64,000 nucleotides of DNA from Anaerolineae bacterium. Lineage in GTDB: Bacteria; Chloroflexota; Anaerolineae; Aggregatilineales; Phototrophicaceae. Below are positions 43,463 to 51,679 of this stretch, in pieces. Location of the stretch: assembly GCA_022820665.1 (NCBI GenBank), contig JAJEFB010000048.1:124001-188000 (forward strand), read 5' to 3'. Under the pieces are notes generated by a model. It worked only from the letters and a program-made list of their open reading frames with translations, did no database searches and was not told where the DNA came from. The position numbers and the translations under genes are program-made. Each line of letters opens with the position of its first letter. The stretch's first letter is position 1.

Positions 43463-44281
43463 TTAGCTCTGCGGCGCCTTACCCTCCAAAGACTTGCTGG
43501 CAAAGCGCTCGCGATTCGTGAGTTGAATCGTCATGCCGCCGTCGGTGAAGATGTTGGCGCCGGTCACATATGAGGACTGCTCGCTTGCCAGGAAGAGCAC
43601 GACGTTGCCCACCTCGCGCGGCGCTTGCACGCGACCGAGCGGGATATTGTCCATCCAATGCTGCCGCGCCAGTTCGGCGTCTGTCGCGGCGTCCTGGATA
43701 TCGTTCCAGATTTGTGTGTCCGTCAGCCCCGGGCTGACCGCATTGACGCGAATGCCGAAGGGCGCGAATTCGATCGCCATGGAACGGGTCATCATGTCGA
43801 CGCCGCCTTTGGAAGCGGCATAGGGCGCGGCCGCCGGCAATGTGGCAACCGTGTGTACGCTGGCGATATTGATGATTGCGCCGCCGCGCCGCGCGACCAT
43901 CGCTTCCAGCGCATAGCGGCTGCACAGAAACGTGCCTTTCAGATCGACATTGACCACGCGATCCCAGTCGGCTTCGTCCATTTCCAGCGTCGGCTTGACG
44001 AAGTTCACGCCAGCGTTGTTGACCAGCGTGTCGATCTGACCGTAGGTTGCTAAGGTTTGGTCGATAAGCCCCTTGCAATCAGCGGCTTGGGAGACATCTG
44101 CCTTGACGAACAGCCCTTTGCCATAGCGTTTTTCCAAATCTGCAGTGACTTGTTTACCCTGATTCTCGTTGATGTCAGCCACGACAACCTCCGCCCCGGC
44201 TTCGGCGAAGCACTCGGCGATGCCAGCGCCGATGCCGCTGGCCGCGCCGGTTACAACAGCGATATGCCCGTTCCAGTCCAT
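43463..44281 (-). CDS. SDR-family oxidoreductase, GH116 locus
   Basis: A 272-residue classical SDR: cofactor loop TGAASGIGAG, ADINEN (Asp favouring NAD), NNAG, catalytic Ser in NIASVHTVATLP, PYAASKGG (Tyr-x-x-x-Lys), SPGLTDT and TDGG near the end. AGAAAGG precedes the start. It lies between the GntR regulator and the importer, so it should act on the released sugar or a derived alcohol or lactone. The C-terminal tail of about 20 residues after TDGGMTIQL is longer than in many SDRs and may contact a partner subunit. Confidence 0.88.
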   Translation of the reverse strand: MDWNGHIAVVTGAASGIGAGIAECFAEAGAEVVVADINENQGKQVTADLEKRYGKGLFVKADVSQAADCKGLIDQTLATYGQIDTLVNNAGVNFVKPTLEMDEADWDRVVNVDLKGTFLCSRYALEAMVARRGGAIINIASVHTVATLPAAAPYAASKGGVDMMTRSMAIEFAPFGIRVNAVSPGLTDTQIWNDIQDAATDAELARQHWMDNIPLGRVQAPREVGNVVLFLASEQSSYVTGANIFTDGGMTIQLTNRERFASKSLEGKAPQS

Positions 44282-44349
44282 CAGGTGACCTTTCTGCGTG
44301 GTCTTTCTGGCAAATGGCTAAACCTGTACATCACTCGCATTGAATTCCG

Positions 44350-45084
44350 CTAATCGAGATAGGAATAGTAAGCTCTGATCCGCTCGTGCGCATCCAGGAT
44401 GTGATCTGCCACGGCATCTTTAGCTCGCTCTACGTCGCCTTGTTTTAGTACGTTGACGAGATGTTGATGCGCCTCGACATGCATATTCAATTCAGTTGGC
44501 GAGAGCACGTCATTGGCTTCCGTGAGGAAGCGGCTGATGCGCGAGCGCAGGCTTGAGACGACCTCGATCAGAATTGCGTGTTGAGAAAGTTCCCACAGAA
44601 TCGCATGGAACCTGGAATCAAGCTCAAAGCCGGCTTGCCTGTCGCCGGCTGAAGCTGCCTGCCTCATCCGTTCAACAATGCATTCCAGTTCTTCTGCTAC
44701 TGCATCTGACCAGTTGGATAGCGCATATTGAACGACCAGTCTCTCCAACGCCACCCGAATCGAATAAACTTCGTCCAGTTCCTTGGATGAAAACGTGTGG
44801 ACATAAGCGCCCCGCCTGGGCTCTTTGATGACCAAGCCCTCGTCGATCAGCTTCTGAATCGCTATTCGCACCGGCATGCGGCTGACGCGAAACTGCTCGG
44901 CGATGTCTTGTTCCACCAAGTGCGTACCCGGTTTCAGGTGGCCCTCTCTGATCGCGCGGCGCAAGCGCCTGGCGACTTCATCACTCAGGTTTTCAGATTG
45001 TTTGATCGGTTCCAGCCGCTGCATGCTCGAATCCCAAAGGATACTGCTAGTCGTTTCCATCCAAGCGATATAAGGCTGCCGCAT
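44350..45084 (-). CDS. GntR-family transcriptional regulator, FCD (FadR) subfamily
   Basis: Up to 244 residues. The winged HTH (about 30-95) reads LSDEVARRLRRAIREGHLKPG, then EQDIAEQFRVSRMPVRIAIQKL and a wing at PRRGAYVHTF. The all-helical FCD ligand domain (about 100-240) carries the likely metal/ligand set Asp (ELDSRFHAIL) and His residues in MHVEAHQHL and ADHILDAHE. Three starts are possible: 45084, 45060 and ATG 45024; the last gives a usual N-terminal length and has a GGGA upstream. It heads a minus-strand operon with SDR, importer and GH116. A palindrome within its own promoter suggests autorepression, with the ligand probably an organic acid as is usual for FCD domains. Confidence 0.9.
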   Translation of the reverse strand: MRQPYIAWMETTSSILWDSSMQRLEPIKQSENLSDEVARRLRRAIREGHLKPGTHLVEQDIAEQFRVSRMPVRIAIQKLIDEGLVIKEPRRGAYVHTFSSKELDEVYSIRVALERLVVQYALSNWSDAVAEELECIVERMRQAASAGDRQAGFELDSRFHAILWELSQHAILIEVVSSLRSRISRFLTEANDVLSPTELNMHVEAHQHLVNVLKQGDVERAKDAVADHILDAHERIRAYYSYLD

Positions 45085-45207
45085 TGTCGTGAAAAAGCAT
45101 CTTCAAGTCAGCCTGGGCGCTTCCCCCCAGCAGCCTGCAAAAGCATCTCTACTCAGCGCGAGTATGCCGTCGTCTGGCAAGCCATGAGCCAATCCAAGCG
45201 CGCTTGT

Positions 45208-45258
45208 ATCCAATATGATGCGCTTTGTACTTTGCATCCAATATACTTAGTATTGGAT
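45208..45258. promoter_or_regulatory. Candidate GntR operator: ATCCAATA palindrome plus third half-site
   Basis: ATCCAATA (45236-45243) and TATTGGAT (45251-45258) form a perfect inverted repeat with a seven-base spacer; a third copy, TATCCAATA (45207-45215), lies 28 bases away. The palindrome sits inside the promoter of the GntR gene, covering the spacer and -10 box, where a bound dimer would block RNA polymerase. Confidence 0.65.
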
Positions 45259-45268
45259 ACGCTGTCAA
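45240..45268 (-). promoter_or_regulatory. Sigma-70 promoter of the GntR-SDR-importer-GH116 operon
   Basis: On the minus strand: TTGACA (45268-45263), a 17-base spacer and TATATT (45245-45240). Transcription should begin near 45233, leaving a leader of about 150-210 bases. Confidence 0.7.
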
Positions 45269-45280
45269 ATTTTGAGGGCG

Positions 45281-45311
45281 AAGGGATGGAAGGGATGGAA
45301 GGGATGGAAGG
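45281..45311. repeat. Nine-base tandem repeat upstream of the GntR promoter
   Basis: AAGGGATGG is repeated three times and followed by AAGG, 13 bases upstream of the -35 box. A short tandem array here could vary in copy number by slippage and change promoter strength. Confidence 0.75.
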
Positions 45312-45400
45312 AGAGAGGCGCATTCTGCGGATATCGCAATATTATCACCATAAGGACAGGAAGTTATCATTACAAATTCTCTACGCCGCCTTGATCTTGC

Positions 45401-46411
45401 TCATTGGCTGGCGTGGCGCAGCCGTGGATCAATGATGTGGTAGAGGAGGTCCACCAATAGATTCATCAGCACGTATGCCAAGGCGACGAAGATGATGCCG
45501 CCCTGCACCACAGAATAATCGCGCTCCAGTATGCCGTCCAGCAGCCAAGTGCCCATTCCCGGATAGGAGAATACCCGTTCTGTGATTACAGCGCCCCCGA
45601 GGATTGAGCCGAACTGCAAGCCCTGCAAGGTGATAATCGGCAGCAGCGCGTTGCGCATGGCGTGTCGCCAGATGACCTTGCGCTCGTAAAGACCCTTGGC
45701 CCGCGCGGTGCGGATGTAATCCGAACTCATGACTTCCAGCATGGCAGAGCGTGTCAGCCGAGCGACAAAGCCGGCTGACGTCAAGCCAATCGTCACCCCG
45801 GGCAAGACGAGATGGCGCAAGAAGCTGCCGAAGGCTTCGCAGTTGCCGGTGGCAAGCAGATCGTAGAACATGAAATTGGTGATGACATCGTAATCGACGC
45901 CGGCGCCAATTCGTCCGCTGGTCGGTGTCCAGCGCAAGTTGACGGAGAAGAGAATGATCAACATGATGCCGACCCAGAAAAGCGGCAGCGACAGACCTAG
46001 TATGGAGGCTGTCCTGACGCAGTAATCGAGGGCGCGATTGCGGATCGTCACCGAGGCCACGCCCGACAAAACGCCGATGCCCGTGCTGACGATAAGCGAG
46101 ACGATGGCCAGTTCTATGGTCGGCGGCATGCGTTCGAAGATCATGCGCCGAATGGGTACGCCGCTGCTCATCGCCAAGCCGAGATCGCCCCGTAGCAGTT
46201 TCGACAGGAAGTTCAGGTATTGTTCGGCAATCGGGCGGTCCAAGCCCCAAACGGCTTCCACCTGCGCCAACTGGCTCTTGTCCATGACCTGGTTCTGTAT
46301 CGTTTGAATGGGGTTCCCCGGTACGATGCGCAAGGCGAGGAAGGTCAAACTGCTAACGGCCCACAAGACGATAGGCAGCCAGATCAGTCGTTTGAGGGTG
46401 TAGCCGATCAT
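45401..46411 (-). CDS. Dipeptide/oligopeptide-type ABC transporter permease (DppB type)
   Basis: A 336-residue membrane protein with six spans. Typical start: TLKRLIWLPIVLWAVSSLTF then LRIVPGNP, ending LYHIIDPRLRHA. The EAA-like loop is SDYIRTARAKGLYERKVIWR with HAMRNALLPIITL. It lies 11 bases downstream of the DppC-type gene, so gene order is binding protein, DppC, DppB, the reverse of the usual B-C order. No DppD/DppF ATPases are linked. Family-5 systems carry peptides, but also nickel, heme and oligosaccharides; the specificity here is unknown. Confidence 0.93.
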   Translation of the reverse strand: MIGYTLKRLIWLPIVLWAVSSLTFLALRIVPGNPIQTIQNQVMDKSQLAQVEAVWGLDRPIAEQYLNFLSKLLRGDLGLAMSSGVPIRRMIFERMPPTIELAIVSLIVSTGIGVLSGVASVTIRNRALDYCVRTASILGLSLPLFWVGIMLIILFSVNLRWTPTSGRIGAGVDYDVITNFMFYDLLATGNCEAFGSFLRHLVLPGVTIGLTSAGFVARLTRSAMLEVMSSDYIRTARAKGLYERKVIWRHAMRNALLPIITLQGLQFGSILGGAVITERVFSYPGMGTWLLDGILERDYSVVQGGIIFVALAYVLMNLLVDLLYHIIDPRLRHASQ

Positions 46412-46422
46412 GTCGCTACCGG

Positions 46423-47283
46423 TCAGATTTCTTGGCGCCGCAGTTTTGGATCGAGGTGATCGCGCAGGCCGTCGCCCATGTAATTCACGCTGAGCACGGT
46501 TATGGTGATGACCAGTCCGGGGAAGAGGGGCACATGCGGCGCGTCAAAGATCAGCCGTTGCCCCTCGGCAACCATCATGCCCCAGTCGGGCGTGCCCGGC
46601 TCGACGCCCAATCCGATAAAATTCAGGGCGGAAGCGGTTCCAATTGCCACAGCCAGCATCGCTGATGCTTGTACGATGATCGGCGGCATCATGTTGGGGA
46701 GTATATGTTTCCAGACGATATGCGGGTCGGACGCGCCCAGGGAACGCGCGGCTACAACATATTCTTCGTAAACCAGCGTGATCACGATCGAGCGCGCGAG
46801 CCGTGCAAATACCGGTACCATGGAGAAACCGATGGCGACAGTTACATTGAACAAGCCCAAGCCCAGAGTCGCTACAATGAGGATCGCCAGCAGGATAGAA
46901 GGAAAGCTCAGCATCACATCCATCAAGCGCATGAGGGCGGTATCGAGCCAGCCGCCGAGATAACCGCCCGAGACGCCGATTATCGTGCCCGCCGCCAAGG
47001 CGCAGAAGACGGCGGCGAAACTCGCGCTGAGAATGGGTCGCCCGCCGTGAATTACGCGGGACAAGACATCGCGCCCCAATTGATCTGTCCCGAAGGCGTT
47101 CTCTGCTGAAGGACCTGCAAAACGGTTCTTGATGTTGCGCGCCATCGGATCGTAGGGCGCGACAGCGGAAGCGAGGATTGTGATCAGCAGGATGAAGATG
47201 AAGACGGCGCTGCCCACGAGGGCGATATCGTAACGGCGCCAGAAGACGCCGATCCGCGATCCCGCATTCTTGTCAACTCGCAT
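46423..47283 (-). CDS. Dipeptide/oligopeptide-type ABC transporter permease (DppC type)
   Basis: A 286-residue permease. FGTDQLGRDVLSRVIHGGR and APYDP near the N-terminus, the EEYVVAARSLGASDPHIVWK loop with HILPNMMPPIIVQ, and the end YMGDGLRDHLDPKLRR are family hallmarks. ATG at 47283 is chosen; the frame also opens with TTG three bases earlier. No clear RBS is present. It pairs with the DppB-type permease immediately downstream. Confidence 0.93.
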   Translation of the reverse strand: MRVDKNAGSRIGVFWRRYDIALVGSAVFIFILLITILASAVAPYDPMARNIKNRFAGPSAENAFGTDQLGRDVLSRVIHGGRPILSASFAAVFCALAAGTIIGVSGGYLGGWLDTALMRLMDVMLSFPSILLAILIVATLGLGLFNVTVAIGFSMVPVFARLARSIVITLVYEEYVVAARSLGASDPHIVWKHILPNMMPPIIVQASAMLAVAIGTASALNFIGLGVEPGTPDWGMMVAEGQRLIFDAPHVPLFPGLVITITVLSVNYMGDGLRDHLDPKLRRQEI

Positions 47284-47353
47284 CAACGATTAAACCCGCG
47301 CTCGCAGTCAGATCACGGAGTAGAGGATAGTTCAGTGTTTTTCGGCTGTAAAA

Positions 47354-47396
47354 GGCAAATATGGCTTCATCCTCGGTGGACAAAGCCATATTCGCC
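47354..47396 (-). terminator. Hairpin with U-tract between the family-5 binding-protein and permease genes
   Basis: On the minus strand GGCGAATATGGCTT pairs with AAGCCATATTTGCC (14 pairs, one G-U) around a 15-base loop and is followed by TTTTAC. It begins 16 bases after the binding-protein stop, so it is a good candidate for a partial terminator that favours binding-protein mRNA. Confidence 0.75.
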
Positions 47397-47411
47397 AGGT
47401 CTCATGCCGGG

Positions 47412-48980
47412 CTATTCCGACAGCCAGACTTCGCGCAGATTGATGCGCCCGCCAGCGGTGCCGAAGGTTTCCACATTCTGTACACGCTTGTTCACGAAGA
47501 TAGGCGGCGTCAGATAGCCGATGTAAATGTAAGGCAGGTGTTCCAGCATCAGAGCCTGGAATTCCTGGTAGATCGCCTCGCGTTCCATCGTATCCACAGT
47601 TGAGATTCCCGCGCTGACCAAGGCGTCAATCTCGTCCACGACATCCAGCGCCTGATGTTGGGTTTGGCTGCCCTCAGCGCCGGCTCTCGCCATCAGAATC
47701 GCCTTGTCATGGGGGTCGGGCACGAAGGTGGAGCGCTGGTTAATGCTTAGCTGTGTCTGCCCGTCGCCGACTTTGCCCCAGAAAGAACCGGCGTCAAGGC
47801 GGTCCAGCGTCACATCAAAGCCGACCGCTTCCAGATCCGCCGCAATCAGTTCAGCGAGTTGCGGCCAGAAGCGATTGTTTTCATAGGCGACTTCAATCGC
47901 CAGCGGCATGTCCAAGCCCGACTCTTCCAGCAAGGCTTTGGCGCGCTCCGGATCATAGACACTGATTTCGCGCCCGGATTCGTCAAAGCCGAGGTCAAGC
48001 GGACCTAGCAGGCTGGCTGGCATTTCGGCGAAACCGTTCAAGCCAGCTTCAATCAAGGTTTCGCGGTCGAGCGCGTAGTTGACCGCCTGGCGCAGCAGCA
48101 GATTATCGAAGGGTTCTTTTGCCACATTGGCGCCGACGAAGAGATCCACCAGCGGGGCGCCGACTTCGACGCGAATGTTCTCCGAGTTTTGCAGGCGCGG
48201 TACGGATGTGAATGGCGCGTAGAGGGTCATATCAATTTCCCCCGCCTCCAGCGCGGCCAGGATGGCGGCTTCATCGGGGAAGGCGCGGATGACGATTTGA
48301 TCGACGTAAGGCCGTCCCGCCCAATAATCCTCATTCGCGGCCAATACCGCCTCTTGCCCGGGCACAAAGCGCTCGATCTTGAAGGGACCCGCGGCCGACA
48401 TGTTCAATCCGACTTCCGTGCCGTATTCGTCCAGAGCCTTCGGGCTGATGATGATGCCATCGGGACGGGAGAAGACCAGAAGCTGCGTCGCGTTGGGTTG
48501 CATCAGGGTCAAGACCACCGTATGGTCATCGACCGCTTCGAGCGATTCCCAATTGCCTGTGCCCTGATTGCCGTACATGTACATGCCGTCAATGTAGCTC
48601 GGGTCATCCGGGTTAATGGGGCGCTTCATGCTGCGGACGATGGCGGCGGCGGTCACTGGTTCGCCGTCGTGGAAACTCATGCCCTCGCGGATATGGAAGG
48701 TGTAAACCAAGCCGTCATCCGATATCTCCCAGGACTCAGCCAGACCGGGTAGCGCGCCGCCGTTTTCAAAGTCGGCTCGCACAAGGCCTTCGCCGATGGT
48801 GTCAATCACGTGCACGCCGCCAAAGCCGTGCCAAAAACCGATGTCGAATGAGTCGCCCATGGACTCGGCGCCAAAGACCAGTGTGCCGCCGTACTGCGGA
48901 TCCTGCGCGGCAGCCGTCCCCAAAGAGAGCAAAAGCAGTAGAACGAGCAGTATTGTGCCGAGGATGCGTACTCTAAACAT
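47412..48980 (-). CDS. ABC transporter substrate-binding protein, family 5 (DppA/OppA type)
   Basis: A secreted 522-residue binding protein. FRVRILGTILLVLLLLLSLG, then TAAAQ-DP, is a signal peptide without lipobox. Mature landmarks: YGGTLVFGAE, LAESWEISDDGLVYTFHIREG with MSFHDGEPVTA, and AVNYALDRETLIEAGLNGFA; these are standard for the family. Start 48980 (AAAGG upstream) is preferred; ATG at 49004 would give a longer signal n-region. A near-consensus promoter and a TGTACA palindrome lie upstream. It feeds the DppC/DppB-type permeases downstream. The ligand may be a peptide or another amphipathic solute. Confidence 0.92.
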   Translation of the reverse strand: MFRVRILGTILLVLLLLLSLGTAAAQDPQYGGTLVFGAESMGDSFDIGFWHGFGGVHVIDTIGEGLVRADFENGGALPGLAESWEISDDGLVYTFHIREGMSFHDGEPVTAAAIVRSMKRPINPDDPSYIDGMYMYGNQGTGNWESLEAVDDHTVVLTLMQPNATQLLVFSRPDGIIISPKALDEYGTEVGLNMSAAGPFKIERFVPGQEAVLAANEDYWAGRPYVDQIVIRAFPDEAAILAALEAGEIDMTLYAPFTSVPRLQNSENIRVEVGAPLVDLFVGANVAKEPFDNLLLRQAVNYALDRETLIEAGLNGFAEMPASLLGPLDLGFDESGREISVYDPERAKALLEESGLDMPLAIEVAYENNRFWPQLAELIAADLEAVGFDVTLDRLDAGSFWGKVGDGQTQLSINQRSTFVPDPHDKAILMARAGAEGSQTQHQALDVVDEIDALVSAGISTVDTMEREAIYQEFQALMLEHLPYIYIGYLTPPIFVNKRVQNVETFGTAGGRINLREVWLSE

Positions 48981-49059
48981 GAGGAAAAACCTTTCTCTAT
49001 TCATCGCCGCTAATATGCGACAGGAACTGTAGCCTGTGGTTATAGTCTGTTTCAATTCT

Positions 49060-49074
49060 TGTACATTGTGTACA
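49060..49074. promoter_or_regulatory. TGTACA-TTG-TGTACA palindrome
   Basis: Two copies of the self-complementary hexamer TGTACA separated by three bases, about 25-40 bases downstream of the predicted start of transcription of the family-5 operon and 80 bases before its ATG. A repressor bound here could act as a roadblock. Confidence 0.5.
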
Positions 49075-49105
49075 GATAGTCAACAAACTGTCCACCAGTA
49101 GCGTG

Positions 49106-49133
49106 ATTATAACCTGTATGAGCCGCAAGTCAA
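49106..49133 (-). promoter_or_regulatory. Sigma-70 promoter of the family-5 transporter operon
   Basis: On the minus strand: TTGACT (49133-49128), a 16-base spacer and TATAAT (49111-49106). The 361-bp gap 48981-49341 otherwise holds the palindrome just downstream; nothing else was recognised. Confidence 0.65.
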
Positions 49134-49341
49134 AAAGCGGAGTGTATCCTTTTCGGTTGTCATGCTTTTTGCCAGCCCTCGACATGAGATCCGTGGGCGA
49201 AAACAGGCCCGACGTTGCTTGGGGCGAGCGCTTTGTGAGGCGTAAATTGTGCTCGAAGGCTGGGAATATGCCCTCATTTTGCCCCTTTTTTTGGTAACAG
49301 TACGTATACTGGGGTGAGGGGTCAGGGCAATCGCTTCAAAA

Positions 49342-49899
49342 TCATTTTGTGTCGATCGCCCCATAAATCATCCAAAAAGACGGCTTTTGCCCTTGAAATG
49401 CCCCCTTGAAATACTCTAGTTCTAGCGCCAAATTCCGCAAGTGTATTGACACCGTATAGATATAGTCTGTTTTTTTCGGAAGGAACTTTTTAGAGTCCGG
49501 CGATGAAGCGGGCGCGGTTGGGCGGATCGGGTTGGCTGGAGGTTGAATGGTGGCGTTGGAAGTAGGCGCGGGGCTATCGGCCACTTGTTTCTTGGTTATA
49601 AGTTTTTCCGATATTGTCCGTTTCGCGGACAAAGAAAAACTGTTTTCGGACAAAGTCGCGTTTTGTCGGCGGCGCAGCTTTTTAGGCCGGGGACGCAGGG
49701 TAGGATGGTGGATGTCTGTAAGCAGCCGCAGGGCGGCGGCGAAAAGGTATGCCGCGCTCACGCGAAATAGGTTGCCTTCCCGTCGCATGAACGACAGGGT
49801 TTGCATAAACAGGTAGACGGCGTTGATGTGGTTATGGATATCGAGGAGGCGCATGGGGTCCCGTTTTTCTCGGTCTGAGAAGTTTCTGGTTTTGGGCAT
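49342..49899 (-). CDS. Hypothetical protein, no family recognised
   Basis: A 185-residue frame with a sound RBS (GAGGACC five bases before ATG). The N-terminal half has helix-like LLDIHNHINAVYLFMQTLSF and RVSAAYLFAAALRLLTDIHH, followed by a basic stretch RPRPKKLRRRQ, a low-complexity Ser/Pro/Ala region and an aromatic C-terminus. No signal peptide. Base composition is more AT-rich than flanking genes, which may point to recent acquisition or a weakly constrained gene. It stands alone between the family-5 operon and an orphan binding protein. It could be spurious. Confidence 0.4.
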   Translation of the reverse strand: MPKTRNFSDREKRDPMRLLDIHNHINAVYLFMQTLSFMRREGNLFRVSAAYLFAAALRLLTDIHHPTLRPRPKKLRRRQNATLSENSFSLSAKRTISEKLITKKQVADSPAPTSNATIQPPANPIRPTAPASSPDSKKFLPKKTDYIYTVSIHLRNLALELEYFKGAFQGQKPSFWMIYGAIDTK

Positions 49900-49986
49900 G
49901 AAGGTCCTCGCTTTGATGTGTTTGCAGACATGATAGCACAGATGTTCTGGTAAAAGACGGCTAAATGTTCACGTGTTGGTATTTCC

Positions 49987-50036
49987 TAACCATTGAGGGG
50001 CGCGTAGAGCGCGACCCTCGGTGTCTTCGGTGGTTA
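49987..50036. repeat. REP-like hairpin with CCTCGGTG arm
   Basis: TAACCA/TGGTTA and GAGGG/CCCTC pair to form an extended stem-loop. Its right arm CCTCGGTGTCTTCGGTGGTT nearly repeats the right arm of the element at 60481-60656, and GGGCGCGTAGA is shared with the hairpin at 28081-28117. The remaining 49900-50162 gap shows no other feature. Confidence 0.5.
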
Positions 50037-50162
50037 AGAAAATCTGGCGCGATTGCTCTGCTGGCTTTGCGCTTCTCCCTTCTTGCGGGCGACTGATTAT
50101 GTTATGGTCATTCCACTCTCTCGCGGATTGATTTGGGCTGACCAAACAGGGTTTTTGAAATC

Positions 50163-51212
50163 ATGATCATGGCTCCCTCTCCAAGCATCTTTATCAGAAT
50201 GTTGCTGCTCGGGACATTCTGCCTATGTTCAGTTCTAAACGCTGCCGGCGACGAAGAATCGGAATCATGCGCCGATGACGCGCTGGACTTTGGCTTTTAT
50301 GCCTTCTTCGATCCAGTAAGCTACAGCGCCGACGAAGACGCCGAGTCGGAAGGATTTCACAGGCATCTCGGCTACGAAGCCGATTTGCTGACCGCCCTGG
50401 AAGCCATGCAAGGCGCCGGATTGTCCTTCTCCCGCCATCCGATCCCGGTCTTTGACGAAATCTGGCTGCAATCCGCTAGTCCAGAATATGATATTGTCGG
50501 CGGCGGCATCACGATTCTCGACTCCCGCAAGCGCGACGCGACCGGCGAAGATAGGGTGTTTTTCACGTCAGGGCATATCATCTTTCGCCAATCGCTGCTG
50601 ACGCGGGCTGAAGATGAGGCGCGTATGAACAGCTACGACAAGCTGAGCAGCGACTTGCGCGTTGGCGCGCTCAGCAGCACAACGGGCGAGTTTCGCCTGC
50701 TGGAATTGACAGGGCTTGTCGATGAGAAAGGCGTCCTGGCGGCTGGCGTCCAGGTCGATACGCCACAGGGCATGGTGATCGCCGATGGCAGCGACGATTA
50801 CGTGATCACGCCGGCCGGCGAGTCGCCAAGCCTGGCGGAGCGCAGCGCGCTCCACCCGCCGGCCGCTGCGATGCCCCAGGTTATCTACCTGGGCCGCGAT
50901 GCCGGCGAAAACGAGTTGATTGAAGCGCTGCAGGCCAAGACGATAGACGCATTTGCCAGGGGCGATCTCGGCAACCAAGCCGCCGCTCACGCTTCCGGCG
51001 GATCCCTGGTTGTGGCTGCCCGCGATGACAAAATCGAATATGGCGGCTTCACCGTCGACATCAATGCGCCGGAGTTGGCGGCCTGCCTCGATGAGAAAAT
51101 CAACTGGCTGACGGACGATCGCCGCATTGGTTATGGCGATTGGGTGGAGGATCCCTCGGTCTTCATGCGACGCGCCCAGATCTGGAACGAGCGGCGAGCG
51201 CAAGAAGACTAG
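50163..51212 (+). CDS. Orphan solute-binding protein-like protein (family 3 fold)
   Basis: A 349-residue exported protein. Residues 1-28 form a signal peptide (FIRMLLLGTFCLCSVLNAAG); a Cys is present in its core but not in a clear lipobox. The mature part resembles amino-acid-type (Bac_3) binding proteins: LDFGFYAFFDPVSY, LGYEADLLTALEAM, YDIVGGGITILDSRKR and VFFTSGHIIFRQSLL are the expected N-lobe pattern, but no permease or ATPase adjoins it. It contains an unusually long insert in the second lobe (VIADGSDDYVITPAGESPSL). The start is uncertain as no good RBS is visible. Its role may be sensing rather than transport. Confidence 0.65.
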   Translation: MIMAPSPSIFIRMLLLGTFCLCSVLNAAGDEESESCADDALDFGFYAFFDPVSYSADEDAESEGFHRHLGYEADLLTALEAMQGAGLSFSRHPIPVFDEIWLQSASPEYDIVGGGITILDSRKRDATGEDRVFFTSGHIIFRQSLLTRAEDEARMNSYDKLSSDLRVGALSSTTGEFRLLELTGLVDEKGVLAAGVQVDTPQGMVIADGSDDYVITPAGESPSLAERSALHPPAAAMPQVIYLGRDAGENELIEALQAKTIDAFARGDLGNQAAAHASGGSLVVAARDDKIEYGGFTVDINAPELAACLDEKINWLTDDRRIGYGDWVEDPSVFMRRAQIWNERRAQED

Positions 51213-51253
51213 CCAATACAATCAGTCTGCAAATACCATTCAGGAGTGTCTAA

Positions 51254-51676
51254 ATGCCCATCGGAAACAAAAATCAGGCGATTGCCGGTCTCGGCAGCCA
51301 TCACATCGCCGTGCAAACACAAGATTACGAAGCCTCAATCGCCTTCTACACTGAGGTGATGGGCATGGAGCAAACTGTGGAGTTCAGCTCCGGCGGGCGT
51401 CGCATCACGCTGCTCGACATCGGCGACGGCAGTTGCCTCGAACTCTTTGAGCCCCTCCCCGGCACAAGTCCCTCCGGCGATGCGGCGGATAACGTCGTTT
51501 TCCACTTTGCCCTGACGACCACCGATATCGAGCCGGCGCTGGAACGCGTCCGCGCTGCCGGCATGGAAGTCACCGTCGAGTTGAAAACTGTCGATCTGGG
51601 ACCGCTCAACGTGAGCCTGGCTTTTTTCAAGGGACCCGGCGGCGAAGTGGTTGAACTGTTTCAGGTCAACAATTAG
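51254..51676 (+). CDS. VOC-family (glyoxalase/bleomycin resistance-type) protein
   Basis: A 140-residue two-module VOC protein, cytoplasmic. GLGSHHIAVQTQDYEASIAFYTEVMGM supplies the first metal-site His; SCLELFEPLP a Glu; FHFALTTTDIEPALERVRAAG the second module with another His; and VVELFQ a terminal Glu. Thus a full metal-binding set is present. Lactoylglutathione lyase, dioxygenase and epimerase activities occur in the fold, and none can be singled out. RBS AGGAG precedes ATG by eight bases. It converges on the Rieske gene with only a three-base gap. Confidence 0.85.
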   Translation: MPIGNKNQAIAGLGSHHIAVQTQDYEASIAFYTEVMGMEQTVEFSSGGRRITLLDIGDGSCLELFEPLPGTSPSGDAADNVVFHFALTTTDIEPALERVRAAGMEVTVELKTVDLGPLNVSLAFFKGPGGEVVELFQVNN

Positions 51677-51679
51677 CGC

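Noticed and set aside
49041..49470. TATAGTCTGTTT repeated at 49041 and 49461
   Set aside because: Two copies of a short AT-rich string far apart with no symmetry; chance is likely.
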